Source of the DNA: Glycine soja
Lineage: Eukaryota > Streptophyta > Magnoliopsida > Fabales > Fabaceae
Reading direction: 5' to 3'
Length of the DNA: 64,000 nucleotides
Assembly (NCBI RefSeq): GCF_004193775.1
Contig: NC_041018.1
Location: 33,238,913-33,302,912 of the forward strand
The position numbers and the translations under genes were made by a program. Positions within the stretch are counted from its first letter, which is position 1. Every line of letters begins with the position of its first letter. Of the stretch, positions 1-12,313 are shown one piece after another. A model generated the notes under the pieces. The model had not been told where the DNA came from. It searched no databases and was given only the letters and a program-made list of their open reading frames with translations.

Positions 1-1252
1 TCTTATGAGCTATGTTATGTGTCATGATATTCAACAATTGGGAGTTTATGCCCCATTCAATAATATTGCTTTGCCGACATATGTTTTTTGTAGTTGATCT
101 TAACATTTTTTAGTATTTTAGTTTCACCGTATGCTGAAAGAAACACAAAAATCCCCAAGTCTCTTGAAATTGTACCATGATTAAGTTTGCATCTTGATAA
201 TGTTTCAATTTTGGCAGAAAAAAATGGTCATACCAAGCCTTTCTCAAGTTCTAAGAGTTAAACACTCTATGCATTGATGATTGTAAAGTACTCTATCCTA
301 ATGCTTTTGTCTCAGACGGGTAAGAAATCCAATATATAACCAATGTCACACTTGTCAATTTGATCATGGACTATATTCATTGCCAAATGATTGTGATATC
401 TTTGCACCTAATCTAAGTTCTTTCACTTTTAACATTGCTCCTTTTCTGACATTGCGTAGGCAGGAAAAGGTGAATGTTGAGATTCAATCTTCCTCATTAA
501 CATAAAGTTGATCCCATACACCTTCCAAATCTCTTCAGGTAACATGCATGTTTGACATAGATATTTTAAGAGTTTTTTCTTCTTCTTCTTCTTATGCATG
601 CATGAAATAAGGTGTGTGAGATTGATTTTATTTCATGCATGTGAGATAACATGCATACATGAAATAAGATAATTTAAGCTTTTTTCTCCTTATAGATGCA
701 TACATAAAAAAGTACTTAAAATATAAAATTTTATGCATGCATGTTACCTAAAGAGATTTAGAAGGTGCGGTGTGATCAATTTAAATATATTAACAAGGAA
801 AGATCGAATCTCAACATTCACCCATTCTTGCCTACACAATGTTAGAAAAGGAGCATCATTAAAAGTGAAAGAACTTAGATTAGGTGCATAGATATCACTA
901 TTGTTTGACAATGAATATAGACCATGATCAAATTGATAAGTGTTGCATTGGTTATATAGAGGATTTCTCGTCTAAGACAAAAGCATTAGGATAGAGTACT
1001 TTACAATCATCAATGCATATAGTGTTTATCTCTTACAACTTGAGAAAGGTTTGGCATGACCATTTTTTTCCGTCAAAATTGCAACAATATCAAGATGCAA
1101 ACTTAATCATGGTATAAGTTCAAGAGACTTGGGGATTCTTGTGTTTCTTTTGGCATACAATGAAAAAACATATGTTAGCAAAACAATATTGATGAATGGG
1201 ACATAGACTCCCAATTGTTGAATATCATGACACACAACATAGCTCATGAGAT
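1..1252. repeat. Large imperfect inverted repeat (foldback)
   Basis: The first half of this stretch reappears as its reverse complement in the second half. The text at 1-50 pairs with 1205-1252, the segment around 430-545 pairs with about 745-860, and the spacer is an ATGCATGC-rich stretch near 570-735. The arms differ by scattered substitutions and small indels. No transposase is present. The left arm still matches at base 1, so the structure probably continues beyond the window. It could be a foldback transposon or an inverted duplication, and if transcribed it would make a long hairpin RNA. Confidence 0.75.
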
Positions 1253-1505
1253 TTGTCATAATATTTGATTTAAAGAACTTAGGGTGAAAAAAATCAAATG
1301 TATAAAGGGGATGATTGCCATCTTGACAATCACAATCCTAAGCAAGAATTCAAAGAAAACAAGATCATTGTTGAAATCAATGGAACATAACATTTAAGAT
1401 TAGAGAGGATTTTCCAAAATTCTTTCATCCTGATTACAAGATGTTTGTCAAAAAAACATCTTGTATGTTCATTAACGACATTATATGCAACACAATTCTG
1501 CTAGG

Positions 1506-1804
1506 TGTAACACCCTGATCGAATCATACCAGAATAACAGGGATCTAAGGTTGTGTAGGTATGAGATTATACAATTAAGAATGACTTAAATGAATTAATT
1601 GGTACTATCTCTATCACTTAAGAACTTCACAGTTAAGCATGCTTTAGAAGCTGAAGTAGATTGTCAAAAGTCTCGAAAAGGGCTACCTACATAGGGTTCT
1701 GCTCGGTTGAGGGTTTTCACCAACAAAGAAGTTGAATGAAGTGTCACCGTGTGAGGTGTCGTAGAGTCTGAGTTGTCAAGACGACAACAATCAAGGATGT
1801 TACA
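1506..1804. mobile_element. Solo LTR, about 299 bp
   Basis: The segment starts TGTAACACCC and ends GATGTTACA, so it has TG...CA ends and a short terminal inverted match TGTAACA/TGTTACA. It is flanked by CTAGG (1501-1505) and CTTGG (1805-1809), a five-base duplication with one mismatch. TGTAACACCC starts are common in Ty3/gypsy chromovirus LTRs of this size. No internal retroelement sequence is attached, so a solo LTR is the simplest reading. Family assignment is inference. Confidence 0.6.
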
Positions 1805-2139
1805 CTTGGCAAGCCATTAACCCATTTTTCACACTTTGGTTGTGGCTTCCTTTCTTCCTTTTTCAAGCCTTTAGTAACATTTAAAAATGTCACCAAATTA
1901 TTTATAAATGTAACTAATATACTTTCACAAAATTTTGTCAAATGTTGTAGTAGGCCTATATTACTAAAACAAATCTAAAAATGTTAACAAAATTGTAATA
2001 TTTTTACATATTAATGGCAACATAAAATCTCAACATTTTGTATCATTTTACATTTTTAGCAATCTACCATTTTGTAAGATTTTAAAAGTAGTGCTAAGTT
2101 AATGTAGCATTTATTAAAATGTTAGTAGTTTATTATATT

Positions 2140-2770
2140 TCTTGGTGTTCGGAGTATGAGGGGGGTAAAACACGAAGGAGAACTCCATCAATGGGCCACA
2201 AGAGAGACCACCAAACAAGTAAAATTAATTAACACCAAATTCAATCCAAACCTTAAGAGATTAGGTTTCATGAAACTTACCTATTTCTATCCAATGTTAG
2301 ACTTCACATTCGCACTTGCATTTTAACAATCTTTCCCTCTAGTGTGAATGTCTTCACATGATATGCTCCGTTTTAAGCAGAAGCCTTTTTTTTCATCCAT
2401 GAGTAGTAATTTCACCTGGGGGGCTGTTAGAGCTTAGCCGTTGCCGCCAATACTCTCTAGACACTTGCATCATCGTATTGACATCATTAGTTCACATCTA
2501 TGAAACATCTCTTATTCCACATTTCCAAGAAGACTTTCACTTCCATATATGAATCCACTGGCTTTAATATCACTTGTTGGGAATATGAGGGAGTAAAACA
2601 CCAAGGATTTCTCCATCAATGGGCCATGAATATACCACACAAATGAACTTGACACCACATTTAGCCCAAAGGCATTAAATTTGTGGGTCTTTTAACACTT
2701 ATGTGTTGCTCAACTTGCCTATTTCTACCCAATGTGGGACTTCACATTTAAACTAGCATTCTAACATATG
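2140..2770. repeat. Pair of dispersed direct repeats
   Basis: Two segments, about 2146-2345 and 2574-2765, share the same order of words: a GGAGTATGAGG-like start, GTAAAACAC, CTCCATCAATGGGCCA, a CACCAAAT-like stretch, CCTATTTCTA(C/T)CCAATG and GACTTCACATT. They are about 430 bp apart and diverged. No coding sequence is evident. They look like two copies of a dispersed repeat end, possibly parts of one eroded element. Confidence 0.5.
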
Positions 2771-4078
2771 GGTTAAGTGAGTAAACAAAAAATTGAAATT
2801 AGTAGTTAGATCCTATTTCTCAAAACTCCTCTTGTGTGCTAAACGAAGAAGAGATACATAAAAAGGTAGCTCAAAAGTGCCAATGTAGTAGAATTAAGAA
2901 AACTAGAAGGATATCTATAAAAAAAATTGTAAATATAGGGGAAAATAAGTAGCTCACTCACCTCTCTTGTGTGAAACCTGTAATACCAAATGATAAATTT
3001 TTCAAAGATCTAAATGCCCCTTCTTGGTATTTCACCTCTCTGATGTGAAACCTGCAATATCATTTAGAGCAAAAGTATATATTCAATCAAAACTTGTAGC
3101 CCATATTAAGCAAAAAGATAGTTAGATCGATCCATAATTTTGCAAAATTTTAACATATCATGATATTAAAACAATTATAAGCCAATATTTATTTGGCAAA
3201 AAGTTAGTTAGACCACCTAATTTTGCAACATATCTTGATGTTACCACAATTATAAGGCCAAGTAAGAGGTCACTACACGCAAAAGGGTTCGGCAACTAGT
3301 GGGTTCAATCAGATTTGAGTTTGAAAAGCTCAATCTGTGACAAACCAAAATGAACAAATATTACAATGTTTGAAACAAAAAAAAAAGGATATATTAAAAG
3401 CACTAACAAAATAACAAGGACTGAAACAAGTAAAAAATATTACAACGACCATTTAAAAAATAATTTTATAAGGACTAAAACAAAAAGTAAATAGTATATT
3501 ATAGAGGTCTAAAAATATATTTAAGCTTAAATTGTATCATTCAATCAATATGCACCATTACAGGGATAATTAGATTTAATATATCGATGAAAAAATGACC
3601 ACTATTAGGAGAACTTGAAAGTGATAGTAGTTGGTATTGTTTTGGTCCTTTTTTTTGTATCTCATTACTCATTAGCCTTTAGCCAAGCACTAACAACTAC
3701 ATTGTGCTCTGTTACAAATCTCACAAGGTTCCTCAACATTTAGCTCTGATTGCATCATGAGTAATCTGACTTAAAAATAAAACACATAGTTTTAAATAAA
3801 TAAAGTTGAAAAAAGTCAAAAGAATCTCTAATTTTCAACTGGTGCAGGCAAGATTAGGTTATGGGAAAAGCTAAGGAAAACAAAAAGAGAGTGAGAAGGA
3901 GTAGGTAGCCGCAAATAGAAGAAGAGAGTTGAAGAGTAAAGATAAGGAAAAGGTAAGAAAATGGCCATGAAGTTTCGTTCAGTGGAAAATGAAACCCTAA
4001 AGTGATTAGAATAGCTTTTATACCTTGGGTGCTTTTTATGATATATTGATACAATGGGTCGGGTTTAGCTACTGATGG
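2771..4078. other. AT-rich intergenic stretch, no gene seen
   Basis: I see no ORF with family-like features, no RNA gene and no clear element ends. A CACTACACGCAAAAGGG string near 3274 resembles a CACTA end but has no partner that I can find. The stretch lies directly left of the large MULE and ends in its target duplication. Confidence 0.5.
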
Positions 4079-4086
4079 ATAAAAAA

Positions 4087-4135
4087 GGGTTGTTGCTAGG
4101 TGCACCAGCATTATTGCTTGTGCACCTAGCAATTT
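4087..4135 (+). repeat. Left TIR of the MULE, itself a hairpin
   Basis: The TIR contains a perfect 13 bp inverted repeat, TTGCTAGGTGCAC (4093-4105) and GTGCACCTAGCAA (4120-4132), around a 14-base loop. The outer bases match the reverse complement of the right end with two single-base indels. Confidence 0.8.
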
Positions 4136-4342
4136 TAAATAATTTTGTAAATGTCCCTACACTTTCTTCTTCCTTTATAACTTGGTTTTTAACGTTTTTC
4201 ATTTACGCTCTGCTTTCTTGTTCGCTTTCTTCATTTGGTGTTGGTTTTTCATTGTTGAGAGAGATGTTGCTTTGGAGGTGAAAGTGTTACGGAGGTTCCT
4301 CGGTGGTGGTTGCTTCAGTTGTTAATGGACGTTGGTCGTAGG

Positions 4343-4560
4343 TACGCCGTAAAATCTGTGTTTGCATGATATACGGATTGCATAAATCGTAAGTTTTAAT
4401 ATAACTTACGGATTACATAATCTGTATGTTTTATACGGATTATGTAATCTATAAGTTAAATTAAAACATACGGATTATGTAATCCGTATGGTTTATACGG
4501 ATTAGATAATTTGTATAAACCATGTAATCCGTATGTTTTATACGGATTTGTAAATTTATT
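4343..4560. repeat. Palindromic ATCCGTAT/ATACGGAT repeats, left side of MULE
   Basis: The 8-mer ATACGGAT and its complement recur many times at irregular 20-40 base spacing, often as imperfect palindromes of the form ATACGGATTAnnTAATCCGTAT. The same words occur at 20684-20765 near the other end of the element, so this is a subterminal repeat block. Subterminal repeats are common transposase-binding regions in DNA transposons; that role is inferred here. Confidence 0.7.
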
Positions 4561-4607
4561 TTAAAGATATTAAAATTTTAAATTTTTTAAAATTATAAAT
4601 ATGTTAG

Positions 4608-5741
4608 TGATGTGCCATCATTTTCTTCTATTTTCTAAACCCTTTTTGCACCATTTTAATTATTGATTGGTCTTAATTGTCAATTAATTAGGCAGTTTTA
4701 TTATTTGGGCTCATTTAGCTAATTTGATGTTTTTAATCTAATTTCAGGAATTAATGAAACATTGGGCTTAATCCGGATTTTGGTTGTGGACTTGAAGAGG
4801 GCAAATAAAGCAGCGCTTACCTTAGTTAATTTCTAATTAGGAAATTTCACAATTTTATTTTATGTTGTTCAGTGTTTATTTCGTTTTGGGCCAGAGTATT
4901 GTAATAGGGCCCAGTGACTTTGAGTGACTCTTTTTAAATAGCTGCCTTGGGATTCGTGCAGGGCATTCTATTCTGCTATGCTATTTTCATTATTCAGAGC
5001 TTTGGTTTTAGGTTTTCACGTTTTTCTGTGCCCTTGTTATAGTTTTCGTTCTTAATGCAAATTTCCGTTTTCTGCTTATAATTACGAGTTCATTCTTGCT
5101 TCTTCTTCTACTTTCATTTACGTTCTTGTTCATTTACGTTTCTGCTGCATGTTTCATTTGCGTTTTCTGTTTGAATCCATGGAAGGCTAGATTTTCTGGT
5201 GTTGTTTCCTTTTGAGGACGAAGCCCAACTCTCTTTGAGGTTTCATTTGTAATGTGGTTTCCTGGCAGTTTTCCCTTCACCAGTTATCCCAATTTCGTGA
5301 ATATTAATCAGTGCACGCTTCGTGTTCGATTAATTGCCTCTGAGCCTAACTTGCATTCATGCTTAATGGACGAAGGGCTAACTGGTGTATGTGGTGCCTA
5401 ATCACGTATTGAAAACCCTAAGTTGATTTTTGCTTAGTAAATTGAAATAGGGTTGGATTAAGTGGTTGACTGTTAGGGACGAATTCTCCATAACCCAGGA
5501 TAAGAGAGTGGCTTCTGAATCAGAGGAAACAACCCGTTTTTAATATTAGTAGTTTCGTATTCCATTTTATTTGTTCTGCTCTTTAATTACCAAACAACCA
5601 AACCCCCCCCCCCCCATCATTACTGTTATTGCAAGTATATTATGAACATTTGGCTTGTCACTGCTCGTTTGGAAACGACCTAGGATCACTTCCTAGTTAC
5701 TGCATTTTCATGTTTATTTGATTCGGGTACGGCCTCGATCA
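4608..5741 (+). repeat. 5' LTR of the Athila-type element
   Basis: It starts TGATGTGCC. I end it at CTCGATCA, four bases before the primer site. The part shared with the 3' copy stops at about 5602, just before a run of 13 C. If the true LTR ends at ACAACCA (5600), the remaining 140 bp would be leader, which is unusual because the primer site normally lies next to the LTR. Confidence 0.7.
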
Positions 5742-5745
5742 AATT

Positions 5746-5763
5746 TGGCGTCGTTGCCGGGGA
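5746..5763 (+). other. Primer binding site, tRNA-Asp type
   Basis: TGGCGTCGTTGCCGGGGA closely resembles the TGGCGCCGTTGCCGGGGA primer site typical of Athila and Tat elements, complementary to the 3' end of tRNA-Asp. Confidence 0.8.
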
Positions 5764-6640
5764 GCAGTGTCCAAAGGTTCATAATAGCTAGCTAGTGTTG
5801 TGTGTTTAATCCTTTCGTGTTTTATGTTTAATTGTTAGTATTGTGTTAGTATGTGTGTTAGTGTTGATTAGTGTCCTGGTATTTTGTTTAATGTGTGTTC
5901 TGTTTCAGTTTTACCATTAAGCGTTTCCCCTGTTTCAGTCTTGGGTGTTTTGCTGTGAAGATTGTGCTTGAGAACAGAGTAGTAGTAGAAATCAGCTTGC
6001 GGAAAAACAGAGTAGTAGTAGAAATCAGCTTGCGGAAAAACAGAGTAGTAGTAGAAATCAATTAGAGACGGATTTTAGCGACCACCCATGCTGAATTAAT
6101 TGGGATTTTTTGTTTTAGTAGCTAGGGTTGTTATTTTTGGCTGAATTTTTTTGTGGTAACTTCTTTTAATCCATATTTTGTGGGAAAAATAGCTAGAGCC
6201 TTTAGTTTGGTCAGATTTGAAAGTTCCAAAAAACTAGCAAATTTTGTGTTTGTCAAAACTTCAAACGGCCATAACTTTTGCTCCGGTTATCAGAATCGCA
6301 ATTATTATATATGCATTTGGGGTAGAAAAAAATTTCACACGCCATGACAGCCCCCCGTAGGCCGGCTGAGGTCTCCATCGTCCAAAAAAAAGCGATTCTG
6401 TCAAAAGTTTTTTATTTTTCAAGTTTTATTCACTTATTTTTCTTAACCTACCAATTTTAGCTTTCATAGTTAGACTTTGAATTTTTGTCTGAAATTTTTT
6501 GTGCTATCTTCTCATCATTTTATAAGGTTGCTCACAAAATTTCAAGTCATTTGGATATCATTTGAGGGTAGCTGTAGTTCAAACCTACACCTTTATTTAC
6601 ATGACAAGGCAACTAGTTGTGTGCATGCTGAATGTAGTGT
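5764..6640 (+). other. Untranslated leader of the Athila-type element, with a 33 bp tandem repeat
   Basis: No long ORF precedes the gag start. At about 5975-6060 a 33-base unit beginning CAGAGTAGTAGTAGAAATC occurs 2.6 times in tandem (starts near 5975, 6008 and 6041). The remainder is T-rich leader. Confidence 0.6.
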
Positions 6641-9600
6641 ATGACTAGAGGCAATCCATCTGACTTACAACCCTTTGATCCTGAGATAGATAGGACATTT
6701 CATAGATTAGTTAGGCATCATTTTATACCTTTTGATCATTCTGAGCATTCCATAACTGGTGAATCTGTGCATTCTGTTATTGGTGATTTTGAACATCCTG
6801 ATCTTGAGCATTATAATTTTGAGCATTCTGATTCTGAGCATTCTGATTTTGCACATTCTGAGAACATGGCACAACCTCCACCTCGTGAGAGGACTCTAAG
6901 GGAAATGGCTGCACCTGATTTCACCTATGAAAGCTTGTGCATCCAATACCCTAATGAGGATGTCCCATATGTTCTTAAGATTGGACTGATTCATTTGCTT
7001 CCAAAGTTTCATGGCCTTGCAGGTGAAGACCCACACAAACATTTGAAAGAATTTCACATTGTCTGCTCCACCATGAAACCCCCAGATGTCCAAGAGGATC
7101 ACATATTTCTGAAGGCTTTTCCTCATTCATTAGAGGGAGTGGCAAAGGACTGGCTGTATTACCTTGCTCCAAGGTCCATCACGAGCTGGGATGACCTTAA
7201 GAGAGTATTCTTAGAAAAAATTTTCCCTGCTTCCAGGACCACAGCCATCAGGAAGGATATCTCAGGTATTAGACAACTCAATGGAGAGAGCCTGTATGAG
7301 TACTGGGAGAGATTTAAGAAACTATGTGCCAGTTGCCCCCACCATCAGATTTCAGAACAACTTCTCCAATATTTTTATGAAGGACTCAGTAATATGGAGA
7401 GAAGTATGATAGATGCTGCCAGTGGTGGAGCCCTTGGAGACATGACTCATGCTGAAGCCAGAAATTTAATTGAGAAGATGGCCTCCAACTCCCAGCAGTT
7501 TAGCGCCAGAAATGATGCCATAGTCATTAGAGGAGTGCATGAGGTAGCTACAAACCCATCTGCATCATCTAAAACTAAGAAGCTTGAAGGCAAACTGGAT
7601 GCGTTGGTCAACTTGGTAACCCAGCTGGCCTTGAATCAGAAATCTGTACCTGTCGCAAGGGTTTGTGGTTTGTGCTCCTCTGCTGACCACCATACAGACC
7701 TTTGCCCTTCCATGCAGCAACCTGGAGCAATTGAGCAGCCTGAAGCTTATGCTGCAAATATTTACAATAGACCTCCTCAACCTCAGCAGCAAAATCAACC
7801 ACAGCAGAGCAATTATGACCTTTCCAGCAACAGATACAACCCTGGATGGAGGAATCACCCTAACCTCAGATGGTCCAGCCCTCAGCAACAACAACAGCAG
7901 CCTGCTCCTTCCTTCCAAAATGCTGCTGGCCCAAGCAGACCATACATTCCTCCACCAATCCAACAACAGCAACAACCCCAGAAACAGCCAAAAGTTGAGG
8001 CCCCTCCACAACCTTCCCTCGAAGAACTTGTGAGGCAAATGACTATGCAAAACATGCAGTTTCAACAAGAGACCAGAGCCTCCATTCAGAGCTTAACCAA
8101 TCAGATGGGACAATTAGCTACTCAATTGAATCAACAACAGTCCCAGAATTCTGACAAGCTGCCTTCTCAAGCTGTCCAAAACCCCAAAAATGTCGGTGCC
8201 ATTTCATTGATGTCGGGAAAGCAGTGTCAAGGACCTCAACCCGTAGCACCTTCCTCATCTGCAAATGAACCTGCCAAACTTCACTCTATTCCAGAAAAAG
8301 GTGATGACAAAAATCTACCTAACAATTTCTGTGCAGGTGAATCTTCTTCCACAGGTAATTCTGATTTGCAGAAGCAGCACATTCCCCCTCTTCCATTCCC
8401 TCCAAGAGCAGTTTCCAACAAAAAAATGGAAGAGGCAGAGAAAGAGATCTTGGAAACGTTTAGAAAAGTAGAGGTAAACATACCTCTGTTGGATGCAATA
8501 AAGCAAATTCCAAGATATGCCAAATTCTTGAAGGAGTTGTGCACTAATAAGCGGAAGCTTAAAGGAAGTGAAAGAATTAGCATGGGCAGAAATGTCTCCA
8601 CATTGATTGGTAAATCTGTTCCTCAAATTCCTGAAAAATGCAAAGATCCAGGTACATTCAGCATACCTTGTATTATAGGGAATAGTAAGTTTGACAATGC
8701 CATGCTAGATTTAGGAGCCTCTGTTAGTGTTATGCCTCTGTCGATTTTTAATTCTCTATCTCTAGGTCCCTTGCAGTCAACTGATGTGGTAATTCATTTA
8801 GCTAATAGAAGTGTTGCCTATCCTGTTGGTTTCATAGAAGATGTCTTAGTTAGAGTTGGTGAACTGATTTTCCCTGTTGATTTTTATATCTTGAATATGG
8901 AAGATGGATTTTCTCAAGGATCAGTTCCCATCATTCTAGGCAGACCCTTTATGAAAACTGCTAGAACTAAGATAGATGTTTATGCAGGCACACTGTCCAT
9001 GGAGTTTGGTGATATAACTGTTCATTTTAATATTATGGATGCTATGAAATACCCATCTGAAGATCTTTCTGTATTTCGTGCTGAAATAATTGACCATGTT
9101 GTTGATGAATACATGACTGATCTTTATTCTAATCTGCATGCCTCTCACTCTTCATGCATTGAGTCTGAAATTGTACTTGATCATATGTCTGAATTTGATG
9201 CTGAGAGTGAATCTGAGAGTGATATTGATTGCATGCATGGTGGTGGTGTTTTACCTCTTGAGATTGATTTTATAGATTCAGATAGGACTAACCATGTTTC
9301 AGGAAGTACACATACCTCTGACTTTCTTTATGAGGTAAAGGCTGAGAAACCATCTCCTTCTACCACTGTCCAGCCGACCACACCAGAATTGAAGCCTCTG
9401 CCATCAAATTTAAAATACGCTTACTTGGATGATAGCAAGAGTTTTCCAGTGATTATATCTGCCTCCCTTGCTGATGAGCAAGAGGAGAAGTTGTTGTCAG
9501 TTCTCAAGAAGCATAAGAAGGCTATAGGCTGGACCCTGGCGGACATTCCTGGTATTAGCCCATCCATATGTATGCATCGAATAAATTTAGAGGATGGAGC

Positions 9601-12313
9601 TAAACCAGTAAGACAGCCATAGAGAAGACTCAACCCGGTGATTCTTGATGTAGTGAAGAAGGAGATAACCAAGCTTTTGCAAGCTGGAATCATTTATCCT
9701 ATCTCCGACAGCCAATGGGTGAGTCCCATCCAGGTAGTCCCGAAAAAGACTGGCCTCACAGTGATCAGAAATGAGAAGGAGGAGCTGATTCTTACTCGGG
9801 TGCAGAACAGTTGGAGAGTCTGCATTGACTATAGGAGGCTGAACCAGGTTACCAAAAAGGACCATTTTCCCCTGCCATTCATTGACCAGATGCTTGAACG
9901 CCTGGCAGGTAAATCCCACTACTGTTTCCTTGATGGTTTTTCTGGTTATATGCAAATTACTATTGCTCTTGAGGATCAGGAAAAGACCACATTCACCTGC
10001 CCCTTCGGCACTTTTGCTTATAGGAGGATGCCTTTCGGCCTGTGCAATGCCCCTGGTACCTTCCAGCGATGCATGATTAGTATTTTCAGTGATTTTTTAG
10101 AAAATTGCATAGAGGTGTTTATGGATGATTTCACTGTATATGGATCCTCTTTTGATGGTTGTTTGAATAGTTTGGAAAAAGTTTTGAATAGATGCATTGA
10201 AACTAACCTTGTTCTAAATTTTGAAAAATGTCATTTTATGGTTGAGCAAGGTATAGTTTTAGGCCACATTATTTCCAATAAGGGCATTGAAGTAGATCCT
10301 GCAAAAATTTCTGTTATTTCACAATTGCCTTACCCCTCTTGTGTGCGAGAGGTGCGATCTTTTCTTGGTCATGCAGGATTCTACAGGCGCTTTATAAGGG
10401 ATTTTAGCAAAGTAGCCCTTCCACTGTCCAACTTGTTGCAAAAGGAGGTGGAGTTTGACTTTAATGACAGATGCAAAGAGGCTTTTGATTGCCTTAAAAG
10501 AGCGTTGACTACCACCCCCATCATCCAGGCACCCGATTGGACAGCCCCTTTTGAGCTTATGTGTGATGCATCAAATTATGCATTGGGGGCTGTCCTTGCT
10601 CAGAAAATTGATAAATTGCCCAGGGTGATATATTATGCTTCTAGGACTTTAGATGCTGCCCAAGCAAATTATACTACTACTGAGAAAGAGCTTCTAGCCA
10701 TAGTTTTTGCTCTTGAAAAATTTCGATCTTATTTGCTTGGTACTCACATTATTGTTTATACTGACCATGCAGCTTTAAAGTACTTGTTGAAGAAGGCTGA
10801 TTCTAAGCCTAGGTTGATCCGATGGATGCTCTGGCTCCAAGAGTTTGACTTGGAGATCCGTGATAGGAGCGGAGCACAAAATCTAGTTGCTGATCATTTG
10901 AGTCGGATCGAACGTGTCTCTGATGCAGATTCACCTATTCGGGATGATTTCCCGGATGATCATTTGTATATATTGTATAGTATTTCTGACTCTCTTTCTA
11001 CTCCCTGGTTTGGTAACATTGTCAATTATTTAGTTGCCTCTGTTTTTCCTCCCTTAGCATCTAAGGCCCAAAAAGATAAGATTAAAAGTGATGCTAAGCA
11101 TTTTATTTGGGATGACCCCTACTTGTGGAAATTGTGCAGTGATCAGGTCATTAGACGGTGCATTCCAGATCATGAGATTGACTCAGTTCTGCAGTTCTGT
11201 CATTCTTCCGCACCGGGAGGTCATCTGGGTGTTCAAAGGACAGCTCGCAAAGTGCTTGATTGTGGTTTTTATTGGCCCACCATCTTTAAAGATGCGTGGA
11301 AGATCTGCAGCACTTGTGAGCAGTGTCTGAGAGCAGGAAATACACTTACATGGCGACAACAAATGCCTCAGCAACCTATGCTATTCTGTGAGGTGTTTGA
11401 TGTCTGGGGTATAGATTTCATGGGTCCTTTTCCTGTCTCTTTTGGTTATGTTTATATTCTCCTTGCAGTTGATTATGTTTCAAAATGGGTGGAAGCCAAG
11501 CCCACTAGAACTAATGATGCTAAAGTTGTCGTAGACTTTGTCAGGTCTAATCTGTTTTGCAGGTTTGGAGTACCTAAAACAATTGTTAGTGATCAAGGAA
11601 CCCATTTTTGCAACAGGACAATGCATGCCCTGCTTAAAAAGTACGGGGTGGTACACAGGGTATCCACACCATACCACCCCCAGACTAATGGACAGGCAGA
11701 AATTTCTAACAGGGAAATCAAGAGAATTCTAGAGAAGATTGTGCAGCCAAGCAGGAAAGATTGGAGTACCAGGCTTGATGATGCTCTCTGGGCACATCGG
11801 ACTGCCTACAAAGCACCCATAGGAATGTCTCCTTATCGGGTTGTCTTTGGAAAGGCATGTCATCTTCCAGTGGAAATTGAGCACAAAGCATACTGGGCAG
11901 TGAAGACTTGCAACTTCTCTATGGATCAAGCTGGCGAGGAAAGAAAGTTGCAACTGAGTGAGTTAGATGAAATCCGCCTAGAAGCCTACGAGAATGCCAA
12001 GTTCTACAAAGAAAAGACCAAGAAGTTCCATGATAGCATGATAGTTAAAAAAGACTTCGTGGTTGGGCAAAAAGTGTTATTGTATAATTCTAGGCTTGGA
12101 CTCATGAGTGGTAAGTTGAGGTCTAAGTGGATTGGTCCTTTTGTTGTTACTAATGTTTTTCCTTATGGTACAGTTGAGATCAAAAGCGACTCCACAAACA
12201 AGAGCTTCAAGGTCAATGGACATCGACTTAAACCATTCCTCACGAACCCTTCTTTAGTGGACGCAGTGGTGGAAGAGACTTTCTTACTCCACCCTACTCT
12301 TCCTCCACCATGA
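6641..12313 (+). pseudogene. Gag-Pol polyprotein, single in-frame TAG
   Basis: One reading frame of 1,890 codons runs through this interval, with a single TAG at 9620-9622 just before the reverse transcriptase core. The N-terminus is rich in short EHSD-type repeats (about residues 33-75). A retrotransposon gag region lies at about 110-270, and a CX2CX4HX4C zinc knuckle at 342-355 follows the capsid region. After a Gln/Pro-rich stretch comes an aspartic protease with DLGAS at 690, then reverse transcriptase with FMDD at about 1160, RNase H with TDHAALKYL near 1373, and integrase with an HHCC zinc region followed by a D,D35E triad at about 1591, 1651 and 1687. The stop is one base from CAG, so I read it as a nonsense change in a copy that is otherwise open. 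Readthrough cannot be excluded. Translation from the next ATG (9638) would give a pol-only frame. Confidence 0.9.

Noticed and set aside
3271..3300. CACTACACGCAAAAGGG as a CACTA transposon end
   Set aside because: No inverted partner or 3 bp duplication was found.
7565..8068. 167-residue minus-strand ORF rich in Leu
   Set aside because: It is the antisense shadow of the Gln/Pro-rich part of gag.
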